Shown here: positions 33,187-45,420 of the stretch, piece after piece | Numbering within the stretch: the first letter of the stretch is position 1 | Layout: each line of letters starts with the position of its first letter | Assembly: GCA_001692895.1 (NCBI GenBank) | Contig: KV748302.1 | Coordinates: 38,760-102,759 of the forward strand | DNA: 64,000 nt | Source: Cenococcum geophilum 1.58 | Lineage: Eukaryota; Ascomycota; Dothideomycetes; Gloniales; Gloniaceae | Direction of reading: 5' to 3' | Program-made: the position numbers and the translations under genes | The notes under the pieces: model-generated | Told to the model about the DNA's origin: nothing | Databases searched by the model: none | The model's input: the letters and a program-made list of their open reading frames with translations, nothing else

Positions 33187-36100
33187 AATAGCGATTTTCT
33201 ATACCAGGTATAGAAAATTATAATTAGTTTATTTAATAATTAGAGCCGGCAGAACTCCATACCGCCGCCTAAATTTAGTAGACTATTTAGATTAGGAAAC
33301 CCTATTTAAAACTTTACCTTTTTACCTTTAATAAACCTTAGAGACAGTTATAATTATCTAAAGTATAAACTAAGTAAAATTAAGAATAACGGTATGCTTA
33401 TTATATCTTTATTTAGTAGACTATTAGTCCTCTATAAAGGAGCTAAGTGATAAATTAGTAACGTCCTAACGGAAGTTAGATGCTTTGCGGTTAATCGGCG
33501 TTAAGTAGTGCTTATTTAAATCTATAATGAGATTTTGCTCTTATAAGAAAACTACGCAGATACGGCTAGTGTAGTAGTTAATTTTATTAACTAAGATAAC
33601 GGACTATAAGCATCTTTAAGAAAGGACGCATTTATGTTAATCTTTAAGAATATTTCTAACATTAGTAAAATAGCTAAAGATTAGAGAAACTAATATAATA
33701 AAGCTAGAGAAACTATCTAAAAGACCTAGGGATAAGATATTTTTAACGGACCGCTAAAATACGTAGTCTTCTATAACTTCCTCTCCGCCGTCTAAAAGCT
33801 TAGAATATACCTACTTTCTAAAGTTATAGTAAGAGTTAATAAACCTCTAATTAATAGGCTCGAATATTTAGGACGTAGTATTAAAAATATTACTTAACTA
33901 TAGCTAATTAATTTTGCGCTTGTATCTAAGATATTAGAAAGGGTAATATTAGGCTAGGTGGTAAAAAAGTATAGTTTAGAAAGACACTTAACTGGCTTCC
34001 TTATTCCAAATAAGGACTTACTACTAAAAAGTAGGAGACTGACTACTATAGGACTAGAGGCTATTAATATCGGAATTAAATAAGTAGGAGAGAGCTTAGC
34101 TCTCGCACTGCGAATATATTTATAGCATGCTTCTAACATAATAAATCCCTTAGCCTTTTAGCCATTAACACCTATTTAAGGAGGAGGCGTTAGTATTATA
34201 CTAAGTCCGTCCTAATAAGGATCGCCTATATTAGTTAACTTACCTTTATTATCTATAAATAAGAGCATTCTTGTAGCTAGAACGCCTGTTAGCTCGCCCC
34301 TATAGCTGCTAGTATCTTTATTAAAAAGGAATCTAAAAAGGGGGCTAACGATTGCTTACCCGGAAGTAGGAGGGCTAGGAGTAAAATTAATGTTTAATAA
34401 GAATATTATTAAGCTAGGAGATAATATGAAGTATATTAAGGAGGCTATAGATACTATAGCGGTACTCCGTGCAAAATGAGGATGTAACTATAAGGATAAT
34501 ATATTAGCGCATTTTAAGACGTCCCTAAATTAAACTACTAAAATTAAACTAATAGAGGTTATAAATCTCTTACGCAGCTAGTATAGAGCGGCTGGTTCTA
34601 ATCTAGAGATATATAAGGTTTGCTAGATACATACTTAAGTAATAGGAGGACGTATGGGTTTGGCAATAAAAGGTCTAAACTATACCGCACTATGTTATAA
34701 ACTCCGTTTAATATATTACGCTTATAACTACCTTAGCACTATAAAGACCAATTCTACTATATACTCTTAGTTTAGAAAGGCTTATAGACCTTTAGTTCCG
34801 TTTAATTCCTTAAGACCATATAAGTTTATTTATAACTTAGCGCTAAGGTTTTCCTATAATAGAGAGGCTTTACTTAATCGGATAATGTTACTAAAAGACT
34901 AAGAAATATGGCAGTGAGAAGGATCCGTAATTTTAAACATATTTAGATAGTAGTAGGATTCTAGTATCTTAATAATAATTAACAAGGAAATGCGTATATA
35001 CCACTATTATTAGCGTCTAATTAATAGGCGGCTAAACTATAGCTAGTTAAGAACGATGGTTTATGGTCTCTACTAATAGCTAATAAGACAGAATCCTTAG
35101 TATTATTGTCTCTATTACGCTCTTAGGCCTAATAGTTAGTGGCGACTTATTTCCTACCCTTATTATATAAAATTCGCGGTTAAAGGAGACTCTATAGCAT
35201 TCTGCTATATTAACATTAATATTCCCTTACTCCTTAAAAGTAGACGCAGTGCCAATATAACCTAAGGAAGCATTTCTCTGGATAATAAGACTAAGGATAA
35301 CTGCATAATTGTTTTACCCAGTATATATTATTACTTAGAATTATAGTGGGCAGATTTTAATGCGCGAGGATTAACTAAGGGCGACGGATTTATGTATAAA
35401 ATCTTGGACTATAACTAGACTATTAAGGATGTAGAGAAATATGTAACTAACTAGGTAGCTTAGCTATATAAGAAAGGAGATATGCGTATAACTATACCTT
35501 ACCTTCCTTATAGAGTAAAAGGACCTTTAACTAGGACCTAGCGAACAATACTGCTATAGTTCGTTAGTATTTAAGATAATTATAATAACCTTAAGATTAT
35601 AGAAGGAGGAACCTAGGCAGAGCTGGTAGATGTATACTAAGACTTAAAAGCGCCGCTTTATACGCTATCTAGACATACCAATCTTTACAGCGTAATCTTA
35701 TACCGCTTCCCTACTATAGTTAAACTTATAGCTACTAGCGCCTTATCTAACGCTCTTCTAGGTAGACGGTAATAGGATTCTCTGGCGGTAATTTAAGATT
35801 ATAACCTTTTTCTTAATAGGAATAGAAACAAAGTTAGGAAATAGATATATTCCTACCATTTTAGGGCTGTTAAAAACTATAAGGATGCGTTTTAGCTTAT
35901 ACGTACAACTAAAATAGAGCGCTTTAATAGCCGCTTATACTTCTACTACATTAATAATAAAATCGATTCTTTAACTGTTGCAGTAAACCTAAGTAGAGTG
36001 CCCCTAGTTATTATAGAAGGATAAAGCTATATAGAGCTGCCTAAAGAATTATAGGATAGAACTAAGTAAATAGAAGGACGCGAAAGAGCTATATTATCTA

Positions 36101-36315
36101 AGAGCCGCTAGTCTAATACCTCTTATACTACCCCGCTAGGCGGAGGTAAGTGGTCTTATTTAACCAGAACGGAGTCTCCTCGCTTACTATCTTGGGTTTA
36201 TGGTAAGGGTAAGGAATATATACGGTCACCTACTACGCCTTTATTTTAAAGATAGGGAGTTTTAGAGTTTTAGAAGTCGTTAGGGGACAACAACTTAGGT
36301 AGGGGAGGTATATAG
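33187..36315 (+). pseudogene. Element G extra ORF (about 1040 codons), 2OG/Fe(II) dioxygenase-like
   Basis: One phase is readable from about 33187 to the LTR edge with only RIP-type stops and no frameshift, so a single long protein lay between pol and the 3' LTR. The start is unresolved. The C-terminal half shows a double-stranded beta-helix oxygenase order: GDSIAFCYINININIP-like block at 35185-35223, where Tyr (35206) and Asn (35212) sit at the places of an HxD pair; DNCIIVLPSIYYYLE; then MRITIPYLPYR (35482-35514), with Tyr at the expected distal His; then TRT-stop-RT (35530-35547), supplying the 2OG-binding Arg. CAC/CAT-to-TAT and GAC-to-AAC are RIP changes. TET/JBP-type enzymes are one candidate family. 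The family call is from memory of motif order, not a search. Confidence 0.6.
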
Positions 36316-36339
36316 TAGGGTAAATTGGCCCACTAGATT
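36298..36339 (+). repeat. Element G polypurine tract and 3' LTR, first part
   Basis: TAGGTAGGGGAGGTA ends at 36310 and the LTR starts TATAGTAGGGTAAATTGG (36311), matching TGTAATAGGGTAAATTAG of the 5' LTR. The last 12 bp (GCCCACTAGATT, 36328-36339) are duplicated at 41790-41801 by the LINE insertion. The extra ORF's stop codon falls inside the first bases of the LTR. Confidence 0.85.
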
Positions 36340-36639
36340 ATTTATTTATTTATTTTTATATCCATTGTATTGTACTACGTACAATACTACGCATGTAGCC
36401 TCTGGGCTATGGCGCTATAGTTCTATATATATAAATCCTTTCTAGGCAGCTTAATATGTACTAGTAACTATATCCTAGTAGTTTATAAACCTCTAAACTA
36501 GAGGTTTACCGCTCCCTAGTAAAATACTAGGTTACGACAACTATTAGGTAGTATTAAAACAGTAGGAAAACGGTAAAAGAAACGGTAAACGAATCCTAAC
36601 GCCTGCCCCTGTACATTTTATAGTTTATTTCTATCCTTT

Positions 36640-39600
36640 TGCTTACTACTGTCTATTTACTAGAAGTCTACCTCCTTCTAAAGCTTCTGCTTCCATTAGC
36701 CACTTTCTAGTAGCTATTTCTGTCTTACTTAGGAATAGGAAAAGCGCCCTTCTTCCTTTCTTTGTATAAAAGAGCTTCTTTAAGGAGAGAGAAGAACTTA
36801 GTTGTCTTTGTATTTCTTTTTTCTCTTCCTTATATAGTCTGCATTCTAGTAATAGGTGCTTAGAAGTCTATATAGCTCTACAGTCCTTAAAGCATCTACC
36901 TTCTTTATCCTTCCCTATTGTCTTAGAGAAGGATTTAAAGAAGCCTTTTNNTAGTTTTAGTTNANANAAAGCTNATTNTAACCTTTTAGGATATTTATCC
37001 TTAGGGGCTTTAAGAGATAAAGAGTAGTTTCCTCTAGAGATCCTAGTATAGTATTTTCCTTTATTTTTTTTCTGTTGCTAGTTACTTTTCCACTATTCTA
37101 GTATTTTTTCTCTTACTGCTCTCTCTATATAGGCTAGGGATATATAAGAAGATTGTATTTTCTTCTAGAGAGGCCCTTTTTAGCTAGCTTATCTGCTATT
37201 TCGTTTCTATAGATTTCTAGGTGGCTAGAAACCCAATAGAAGTTAATAGAGATATTCTTACTAGCTAGATAAGAGCAGCTTTGTGTAATTTTAAAGACTA
37301 GTTCTTATCCCCCTGTAAGAGAATTAAGCTATAATTTTTAATAGCTGCTTGGCTATTTATAAAGATATAAACTTATTTCTCTTTTAGTCTTTATTGTTTT
37401 AGATATTCTAGGGCCTTATAGACTATATAAAGTTCTGTGTCTATAATTTCCATATAAGGCCCTAGATTCCAATTTGTTGCGTATTTAATCCTATTTCTCT
37501 CCCCTATTTTATATACGGCCGCTATACTTAATTTACTATCTTTAAAGCCGTCTATATAGTATATATCTACTAGATCCCATTCTAGGGATTCTTATAAATT
37601 TTCTACTAGTCTTAAATGTTCTTATACAGCTTCTTTTTTACTACCCCTAGAGATAGAAAANAATGCAGAAATAGGGGGAGACCACGGTTTTTGCTAATCT
37701 AGAGAGATTCTCTCTATTTTCNAATTTTGAATTAGTTGCTGGACTCTAGAAGCTAGAGATAGTAGTTAAGTTTTTGGCTGTAGAAGGTGTCTTATAGTAG
37801 AGTTTCTAGGGCTAGAACTAGAACTAGAACTAGTTACTAGTTCCTCCCTATCCTTATTAATCTCTTTTATATAGGCCTTCTTAATTGCGTGGTTTTCTTT
37901 AAATTTTAGGATTCTTAATGTATAGCTATTGCAAAGCTTTTTAAATCTAATTTTAGGAGGAGGGATAGAGGCCTCGATTTCTATAGCTTACGTAGGAGAT
38001 CCTCTAAACGCTCCTAAAACTAGTTTTAGGGCCTCATTTTGTAGAGATTGGTACCTAGCTAGTAGGTAGTCTCTAGATTTGCTTTTCCACTAGCATTATA
38101 TTCTATAGTTTGCTATAGTAGTAACGCAAGCTATATAGAGCTGTTGTAGAGCTTATAGAGATAGACCTCTTTGTGTATTACCTAGTCTTCTAATTAAATA
38201 GAAGGCTGTTTTTGCTTTAGATTTTTATTTCTACGTGTTGTTTAAAAGTAAGCTTAGAGTCTAGAAATACCCCTAGCCACCTAACTAGGGGTTTAGGGGA
38301 TATTTCTATGTCTCCTAGCTTTAGCCCTTCTCCTATAGTGGTACGCTTACTATAGAAGTGTATAAGCTCTGTTTTGCTAATATTAAAACTAATAGCAGCT
38401 TCTTTAGCTCTAGATATTAGCTCTAGCGCTATTCCCTCTAGCTTTTTATAATTAGATTTAGCTGAGTTCGAAGTAACCGTAATTGTAAAATCGTCTATAT
38501 AGCTAAGGGAATAGGCTCCTTCTGTCTGTAGGCTGCAGATATTGCGTATATATAGTAGAAATAAAATAGGGGATATAGGCGAACCCTATAGTATCCCTAT
38601 TTCTATTTCTACCTTTTCTTATATTTGTCCATTAAAGTAAAGCTATAGCTTTCTATTGCTAAGGAAGGTAGCTACTTATTGCGTAAACGCTATAGGTAGC
38701 CCTAGTTCCTTATAGATAGATAGAAGCTGGTTTGCGGAGACATGGTCGAAGGCCCCTTTTACGTCTAGAAATAGCGTAGTAGCTATTCTTTGTCTGGCTT
38801 TTTTCCTATTATTTTTAGACTGGATATTATTTAGGAGTAGTAGGACTGCGTCTATTGCGGACCGCTGTCTTCTTCCTCCTAGTTGCGAGTCTTAAAGTAA
38901 GCTAGTAGTACTAGCTAGATATCCTAATCTAGTAGTAAAGATCTTCTCTAGAGTCTTTCCTAAGTAGTTTAGTAAGGAGATAGGTCTATAGGACTTTGGT
39001 AGAGAGTAGTCCTCTTTATTTACTTTAGGGAGAATAACTCCTTAAGCCTCTCTTTAGACTTTTGGTTAATAACCTAGGGTAAATAGGATCCTATAGATTC
39101 TATATAGAAGATCTTCTATAGTAGGGTAGGCCTTTTATAGGATTGCGAAGGATAGCTTATCTGGCCCTAGAGCTTTTTTATTAGAGCTAGAGAAGATTGC
39201 TTATTTAACTTCCGTCTTCTCTAGTTCTGGCCATTCCTATTTACTATCTATAGTATAGTTCTTCTACTCTATAAAGCTAGTAAAAGAAGGGGGTTTAGGA
39301 AATAGAGTAGTAATAAAAGCTTTATACTGTTCGTTAAAGCTTTTTACTAGTCTTGTAGTCCTATCCTTGCTATACTATAGACTAGGAATTATTTATAATG
39401 TTTTCTCCTTTGTATATTTTAGGGCAGTAAAGATCTCTTTTTTCTATGCCTTTTCTAGGAAGCTATTCTAGCAATTGGTTTTAGCTTTTCTTATTGCGTA
39501 GAAGTATTGGTTTTTAGCTTCCTTATAGGCTTCTAGTCTTAAACTTCTAGTAGGTTGTTCTTCTTAAAGTCTTCCTAGTTTTGCCATTTTTTTCCTTTTC

Positions 39601-40746
39601 TGTAGAAGCTCTGTATTCCACTATAGTTTAGAGAATTCGCAGGTTCTAGATCTAGGGATAGCTTTCTCTACTACTAGCTTAATACAGCTAGTAAGATCTA
39701 CAACTAGATTATCTGCTAGCGTACTTATACTTCTATCCCTAAGTCTATACGAATCCTCTAGAGAGGCTAAGGGACCTTTTTCTCCTATCTCTATATAGGG
39801 GGTTTCTCCTACTAGTTTTTCTAGTACTAAGATTTTTGCTTCTAGTTTTAGCTCTTAAACTAGTTCTACTAAAGAAGTAGAGAAGAGCTCCTAGTTTGCC
39901 TTTTTTATAGAAAACGGAGTTTCTTAAAGAGGGTTTAGGTATCTTTGCGTCTCTCTAGTAAATAGAGAGAAGGCTATAGTCTTGTGATTAGATCCTATTT
40001 CTTCTATTATAGTCCAATTATCCCAGGTATTTTCTTAAAAGTTTCCTAAGTAAAAGGCTAAGTCTATAATAGATTTTTCTCTTATATTAGATCTATAAAA
40101 GGTCCCTTCTTGTTTATCAGAATTTAGTAATTGGTAGTTGTGTTTATCCAACCAATCTACTAGTTCTTTAGCCTCTCTAGTTAAGTTCCTAGCTAGTGCG
40201 TTCCACCTTATATGGTATAGGTTATAGTCTCCTACTAGTATAAAGGGGAGGCCTATTTCTAGTTCTAGAATAGCCCTAGAGATAGTAGATCTACTATTAC
40301 TTTGGGTTCTAGAGTTCTCGTCTAGTTATCTCTCATTGTAGATATTAAGCAGTAGAAAATTTCTCAAATTGGCCATAGATTTCTAATGCTATAATATCTA
40401 TATCTTTACAGATATCCTCTCTGTTTCTATATTGTAGGATACTAGAACTAGTTTTCCTTATATAGATAGCTACTTTAGGGCGAATAGCTAGATTGCTAGG
40501 GAGGATAAGGTTAAATGCAGGATGTGGAATAGAAAAGTAGGATCCTTTTTGTCTATCTTTCCAGGTACTAGGTTCCTGTACTAGGATAATATCTATTTTT
40601 CTCCTAAATCCTATTTCTAGTAGGGTTTGCTATACTTCTTATCTTTTTCCTACATTATGTTGTATAAAGGAGATTTCTCCTCTAGCTTTAGAAGCTAGGG
40701 AGATTTTTTCTTCTTCCTATATAGAACCTTCTAAGTATATACTCAT
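36640..40746 (-). pseudogene. LINE ORF2: APE endonuclease, RT, RNase H
   Basis: The start is taken at ATG 40746 (MSIYLEGSIQEEE), followed by the APE-type endonuclease opening ISFIQHNVGK and IDIILVQEPSTWKD. RT motif A reads FLDVKGAFDHV (about 38740-38771) and the catalytic YIDDF is intact (YIDD at 38490-38501). RNase H, typical of the Tad/I group, lies at about 37570-37180 (MEIIDTELYIVYKALEYL). Scattered stops of RIP type break the frame but it is less damaged than the LTR elements. The 3' UTR is about 36640-36380. Ambiguous bases occur at 36949-36978, 37661 and 37722. Confidence 0.82.
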
Positions 40747-40759
40747 TGGTATATTAACT

Positions 40760-41789
40760 TAGCTGCTTTAAGAGACTGGCAGTCTTTACTGGTAGCAAAG
40801 TGTTTTTCTTTACAATTAATGCAAAAAGGGGTAGTATGTTCGCAAGGCTTACCTATTATATTACAACTCGAATAGGAGTGGTCTTTAGATAGGTATACTG
40901 TTGCACAAAACTAACAGGCCCTTATAGAGCATCTATCTCCTATATGGCCAAATTTTTGGCAGCTTATACACTGTGTAGTAGGAGAGACCTCTAGGTATTT
41001 AACTACCTTAGTAGCTACCCCTGCAATTAGGATTTCCTTCTATTTAAGGATTTTCTGTCTTTTCTCCTCATTTTCTATAGTAAATACTATAGAGCCGAAC
41101 CTAGTTTGTGGATTATATCTCTTTGCCCTAGAAGAGATTCATTTAGGTTATCCCTGTATCCTAATAGGATTAAAGGTCTCTATTTCTTCCTTTAGAAGTT
41201 TAGAACCTCCTTCTCCTAGGAAAGGGGGGATAGGGACGCTATAAGCTACTATTTAAGCCCAGGGCTCTAGTTTTTGTTCTCTTTTAAAGGAGAAGCAGCT
41301 AGACTAGACTTCTTTATATTTAACTAAAAAATCTGTATTATATTCCTCCGTTGTTATAAGGAGAATATTCTGCTTTTCTCTAGTTCTAGCTATAGAAGCT
41401 ATAACTGGCTTCTCTATTTACAATTTGGACATAAATCGTTAATTGATTGTATTCCGTATAGAGAAGATATCTAGAGGCTGGTCCTTTTGGTCTATAACTA
41501 AGACTAGTCCTCTTTCTTATAGCTGCTTCCTTTTCCCTCTAGTAGAGGTAGGGCTTATAGAACTAGTAGTGCTACTAGTTGCCTTACTAGTAGGGGGAAT
41601 TAAGGAGGTAGGGGGTAAAGAAGAAGAAGAAGAGGTNGTAGAGGAAGGAGGAGACGACGATGAAGAAGAGTAAGTAGAAGAAGAGAGGCCCTTTTTTAAC
41701 TTTTCTGCGTAGGTTTTAGGGGCTACCTCCTTACGGAGGGCTCTTACTTCTTCTACTAGTTCTTTTAGGATATCTGTCTCCTGTTTTTC
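40760..41789 (-). pseudogene. LINE ORF1, nucleic-acid-binding protein with zinc knuckles
   Basis: The N-terminal part reads ETDILKELVEEVRALRKEVA (helical), then a Ser/Thr/Pro-rich stretch (41600-41700, with one ambiguous base at 41638). A CCHC knuckle CISCQKFGHIGDRC is intact at 40929-40970, followed by further Cys pairs (CQFC, CNIIGKPCEH, CINCKEKHF) to about 40800. ORF1 proteins coat LINE RNA. The apparent start at 41795 is a GTG inside the target duplication, not a native start: the 5' end is truncated. A plus-strand open frame at 41443-41673 is a shadow. Confidence 0.75.
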
Positions 41790-41801
41790 GCCCACTAGAT
41801 T

Positions 41802-42028
41802 TAATATCTAGATTAGGCATAGTTTAGGGGGTATATAGGCCTTCCGTAGATATATATATTAATCTATAGCCCCAGAGTTTCTAATAACTTAAATAGGCTT
41901 GACGGACAGACAGAATACACTCTTTTCTTCTCTTTTTACGGACTGCTTTCCTACTGATTTCTACTGACTGACTACGACTGACTGACAGACCGTGACTTTT
42001 TGTCTGGAGAGGGACCTTCCCTCCTACA
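41802..42028 (+). repeat. Element G 3' LTR, second part
   Basis: It continues the LTR from the LINE target duplication to CCTCCTACA (42028). With 36311-36339 it totals 256 bp. AD sequence resumes at ATAGTAAGATATT. Confidence 0.85.
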
Positions 42029-45000
42029 ATAGTAAGATATTAAAAGATATCTTAATTTGTTTTCCTTTAATAGTTATTTAAATAGGTCCTATTTTAAGGT
42101 TAATAACCCCTCCTTTATAGGTTATTAAATCTCCTAAAATTGTAACTAATAGGTAAGGTTACTTTTTTTATCTATAAGGCAATCCTATTCTCTTAACTGC
42201 TACTAGTAAGATATAGTTCCTTATTACTCTACTATCTATTAACGCTTTAAACTATTAATCTTACTAATTAACTTATAAATTTAGGTGTTATTTTTAAATC
42301 CCTTTAAGGGTCTAAGGCTTTACTACTAGCTTCCTTTAGTTTTATAGGCCTCTACTTTTCCTAACTATTAGCTACTTAATCCTATTATACTTAGCTTACT
42401 CTTTAGCTAATGCCTAGTTCGCTTTTTATCTTTAATATACTATAAATATATATTTTTTAGACATTCCTACTATTATTATTTATTAAGGTATTTTTCCGTA
42501 GAGAATTTTTTTAGTTAAAGTATTAAGTCTCCTAACTCCTAAACTTCTACTAAATGCTATCTGTGTATATATTTAGTATTCCTATACTATTGCTCCTTTA
42601 GCGCCCAATATATCCTTATAAGGTACTTCCAATTCTTTTCTTTTAGATTCTTATATATATCGTTTATATATATAATCCATAATAGCGTATAATACGCTAA
42701 GTGCTTTAGGTTAACTCTTAACTCGTCTTTATTTTTAAGTTTAAACCTCTATTATATTAATCTAAACGTTATAACTTTATTTATAGTTACTAAGATTTAC
42801 CTTTCGCTTCTCTAGTCCTCTAACCGTTCCTCTAAATACTTTAATATTATAATTAAGGCTCCCTTAATATAACTTATAGCTTTTTCTATAATAAGGTGGT
42901 CCTAGATAACTCGCTTATCTAACCACATATAGAAATCTTCCTACTTATTATTATGTTGTTGCCTATACTACTTTTAATATAGCTATTAGAGTATATACGG
43001 CTTATCCATAAGAAAGTATCTTATTACTATATTATAACAGCCCTTTATATATCGTTCTTTAAACCTAGTAGGGATTCCTAAACCCTCTTCTTGTTCTAGT
43101 TTAGTAAGATATTTTGCTTTTAGCGTGCCTATCTTAGGCCTATTAGTTATTCTTTATATAAGTGCTCTATCCCTTATATAACCTAGTATACTAGATCTCT
43201 AATCTAGTTTCTATTCTTACTATATAAGGATTCTCTATCTAAACTCCTCTATAGTTTCTTTTGTCTTTTACCTTATAAGTAAATCCTTAAAGTCTTCTTA
43301 CTTCTTAATCTTAGTATTAATTTTTTTAATAGTCCTTATTTATATATTAAAATCTTAGTTCTATAGAACTCTTAATTTTAAGCTTGCTTCTTTCTTAAGC
43401 TTAGCTCTAGCTTTAGTCTAACTAGGCTTTTGTAGTATTCTTATCTTATCTTGTCTTAAGAATCTTATACCTTTAGGAAACTTTATTCCAAGCTTATTCG
43501 TATATTATTAAACTAAGCCATTACTATACTCTATTGGTTATTGTCTATTATAGGTCCTTAAGCGTGCCTTATTCCTTCTTAGGAATCTTAGTTATCTCTT
43601 ATCTCTTTTTAAGAATCTTAAGCCTTTAGCTTTTTACCTTTATTAAGTAGTAAGCTAGCACTAGTAGTTATTTACTTACTCAATCCTTTTTTTTAAACGT
43701 TTCTTCTTCCGTCTCGCAAAGCAATAGATGCCGTATTTAATAGTGTTATAATTTCCATTACTAACCCTTACTCTATAGTAGTTTTTGTCTTTACTTCTAT
43801 TATAACTTCTCTAAGGTCTATATACTCCTAGTAAGCTACCTTTATTACCTTATTATTACTAAATATTTTACCTATATTAAATTTATTGTCCTTAATATCT
43901 AATCTATAAGATAGTTTGTTAGTTTCTCTAAACTTTAATAATTTTGGCTCCTATAGCCAATAGCTTACGCCATACTTAGCGTTCTTATAAATTTGGTATA
44001 CGTTATTATAACAAAACGCGAAACTCTTAATTAAATATTCTTTTGTTTTTTATAGTATACTATTATCCCTCTATACGTGTGTATTGCCTACTAGTCTTAT
44101 TCCCTTTACTATATAGTAACTCTAACCAGTTCTATAGTCCTTAATAAAATAACCTTATTTTTCACAATTTATATAAGCTCCTTCTTTAAACTATTTTTCT
44201 TGCTATAGAGTCCGCCTAAATATCTTTTACTGCTAAGATCCTTAGTTTAGCCTCTGCTCTTTAGTCCTGTAATTACTTAATTCTTAACCCTTAGGTTTCT
44301 ATAATCGTCTATTTTTATATACTTTGGTACTACTTAGGTCTATTAGCTCTGCGCTATACTATAGTTTCTAACTTTAACTTCATTATTGCGTACTCTACGC
44401 CTTATATAACTATAGAACTTTATCCTAACCTTTCTTAGTCTATTCCTTCTAGTAGATCCTATTATTAATCTTAATTACTTAATTAATTAGTTCCCTTAGG
44501 GTATCCGTATCTCCTATTAGGATAATTATATCCTAGACTTTTACTTTAAGTCCCTATTTATATTTTGCTATAAGCGCCTTATTATATTATTTAACCTATA
44601 TCACTAATATTTAAAACTATATTGTATACTTAATTGTTAAAGTCTACTATGTCAAATTTTAAAGCTTTCTTTCTGCTGTAGTGGTCGCCTCTAGGTCTCT
44701 AAATATTTCCGTTAGTTATTCTATAAACCCGTTCTAACTGGCAAATATATATTATACTTCTTAGTTAGTAGTTACCATACCGTTTTCCTATATCTCCGTA
44801 AGATAAGGCTTAAACTACTTAAGTGCCCTTCCCATTAGGAATAGTTCTGCGTAGGCTATTTAGTCCATAGCTGTTACTAGCTTTACTCCCTCCTATATAA
44901 CCTTAAAGTGCATTTACGTAAGAAATCTTTTAAGCTTTAACTTCTCCCTTAAAAATTGCTTAATAGATAGTAGCTTAATCTTAGCTGCTCCAATCCTATT

Positions 45001-45209
45001 AATCCTTTCTTTAAGTATTCTATTATTATCTCTTAATTAATTAACTATTACTTATAACTATCCGACTGTAACTAGCTATAAGTTAGTATCTGCTATATTA
45101 GTGTCGTTACCTAACCCTAAGGTAGTCGCTGCTGTAGACGCCGTTATAACTACTACTTTTAGTAGCATATTATTCGACTTTATTAATACTATAACCTTAG
45201 TATTAAATG
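42029..45209 (-). pseudogene. gag: Element AD, 5' half: protease, gag-pol linker, gag
   Basis: It is colinear with copy B from 60905 to 63545 and beyond. The protease reads ALIDSRVIRNYIL near 42220-42255 (Gly of DSG changed to Arg, as in C). The long charged linker covers about 42300-44100, including the CTTATCTTGTCTTAAGAAT repeats near 43440-43560. The zinc knuckle lies near 44150-44200 (YINCEK-stop-GYFIKDY, with Cys and His turned to Tyr). Capsid-type sequence runs to about 45150. The 1.02-kb insert of C is absent here, which shows it was gained by C alone. Confidence 0.78.
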
Positions 45210-45420
45210 AATAACAAAGCCTTATAGTAGGAACTACGGTAGACTTATTAATAGGCTGGGTATATAGGTAAATAAGAAGTTAATAATAATAATATAACTA
45301 GTAAAGTAGTTGTCTAATAAATTAACTCTAATTATATTCTAAGATTAACTATAAAGAAGAGAACTATTTAGGTAGGGACTGTAGCCCTTTAAATATATAA
45401 TACTGCGCTTAAGAAATACT
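45210..45420 (-). repeat. Element AD 5' LTR, truncated to about half
   Basis: It aligns with the 421-bp LTR of B and C from its inner end (AACAAAGCCTTATAGTAGG) as far as CTTAAGAAATAC. The outer half is missing and the sequence that follows is unrelated, so a deletion or replacement removed it. Confidence 0.8.

Larger units (their letters stand above)
36340..41789 (-). mobile_element. LINE (Tad-like non-LTR retrotransposon), 5.45 kb, 5'-truncated
   Basis: It is flanked by a 12-bp duplication GCCCACTAGATT. The low-coordinate end is a T-rich tract (A-tail on the minus strand), so it reads leftwards. Order: ORF1 with coiled/low-complexity N-terminus and zinc knuckles, then ORF2 with endonuclease, RT and RNase H. 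The 5' end enters directly into ORF1 codons (EKQETDILKELVEEV), so a start and 5' UTR are missing. Further copies of this family lie at 53590-54762, 63546-64000 and as a 3' fragment near 48634. Confidence 0.9.
6147..42028 (+). mobile_element. Element G: Ty3/Gypsy retrotransposon with nested insertions and an extra ORF
   Basis: G is bounded by LTRs 6147-6411 and 36311-36339 plus 41802-42028. It splits AD: the host reads CCTAATAG before it and ATAGTAAGATATT after it, while copy B keeps CCCAATAGTAGGATATT uninterrupted, so the duplication is 4 bp (ATAG). With nested insertions removed the order is LTR, gag (6856), protease (28.8 kb), RT (30 kb), RNase H (31 kb), integrase (32 kb), an extra ORF (33.2-36.3 kb), polypurine tract and LTR. 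Nested inside are K, C, a MITE and a LINE. Confidence 0.88.

Noticed and set aside
41443-41673. Plus-strand open frame ending in a Glu-rich tail
   Set aside because: It is the antisense of the LINE ORF1 Ser/Thr-rich stretch, whose minus-strand reading continues into a proper zinc knuckle.
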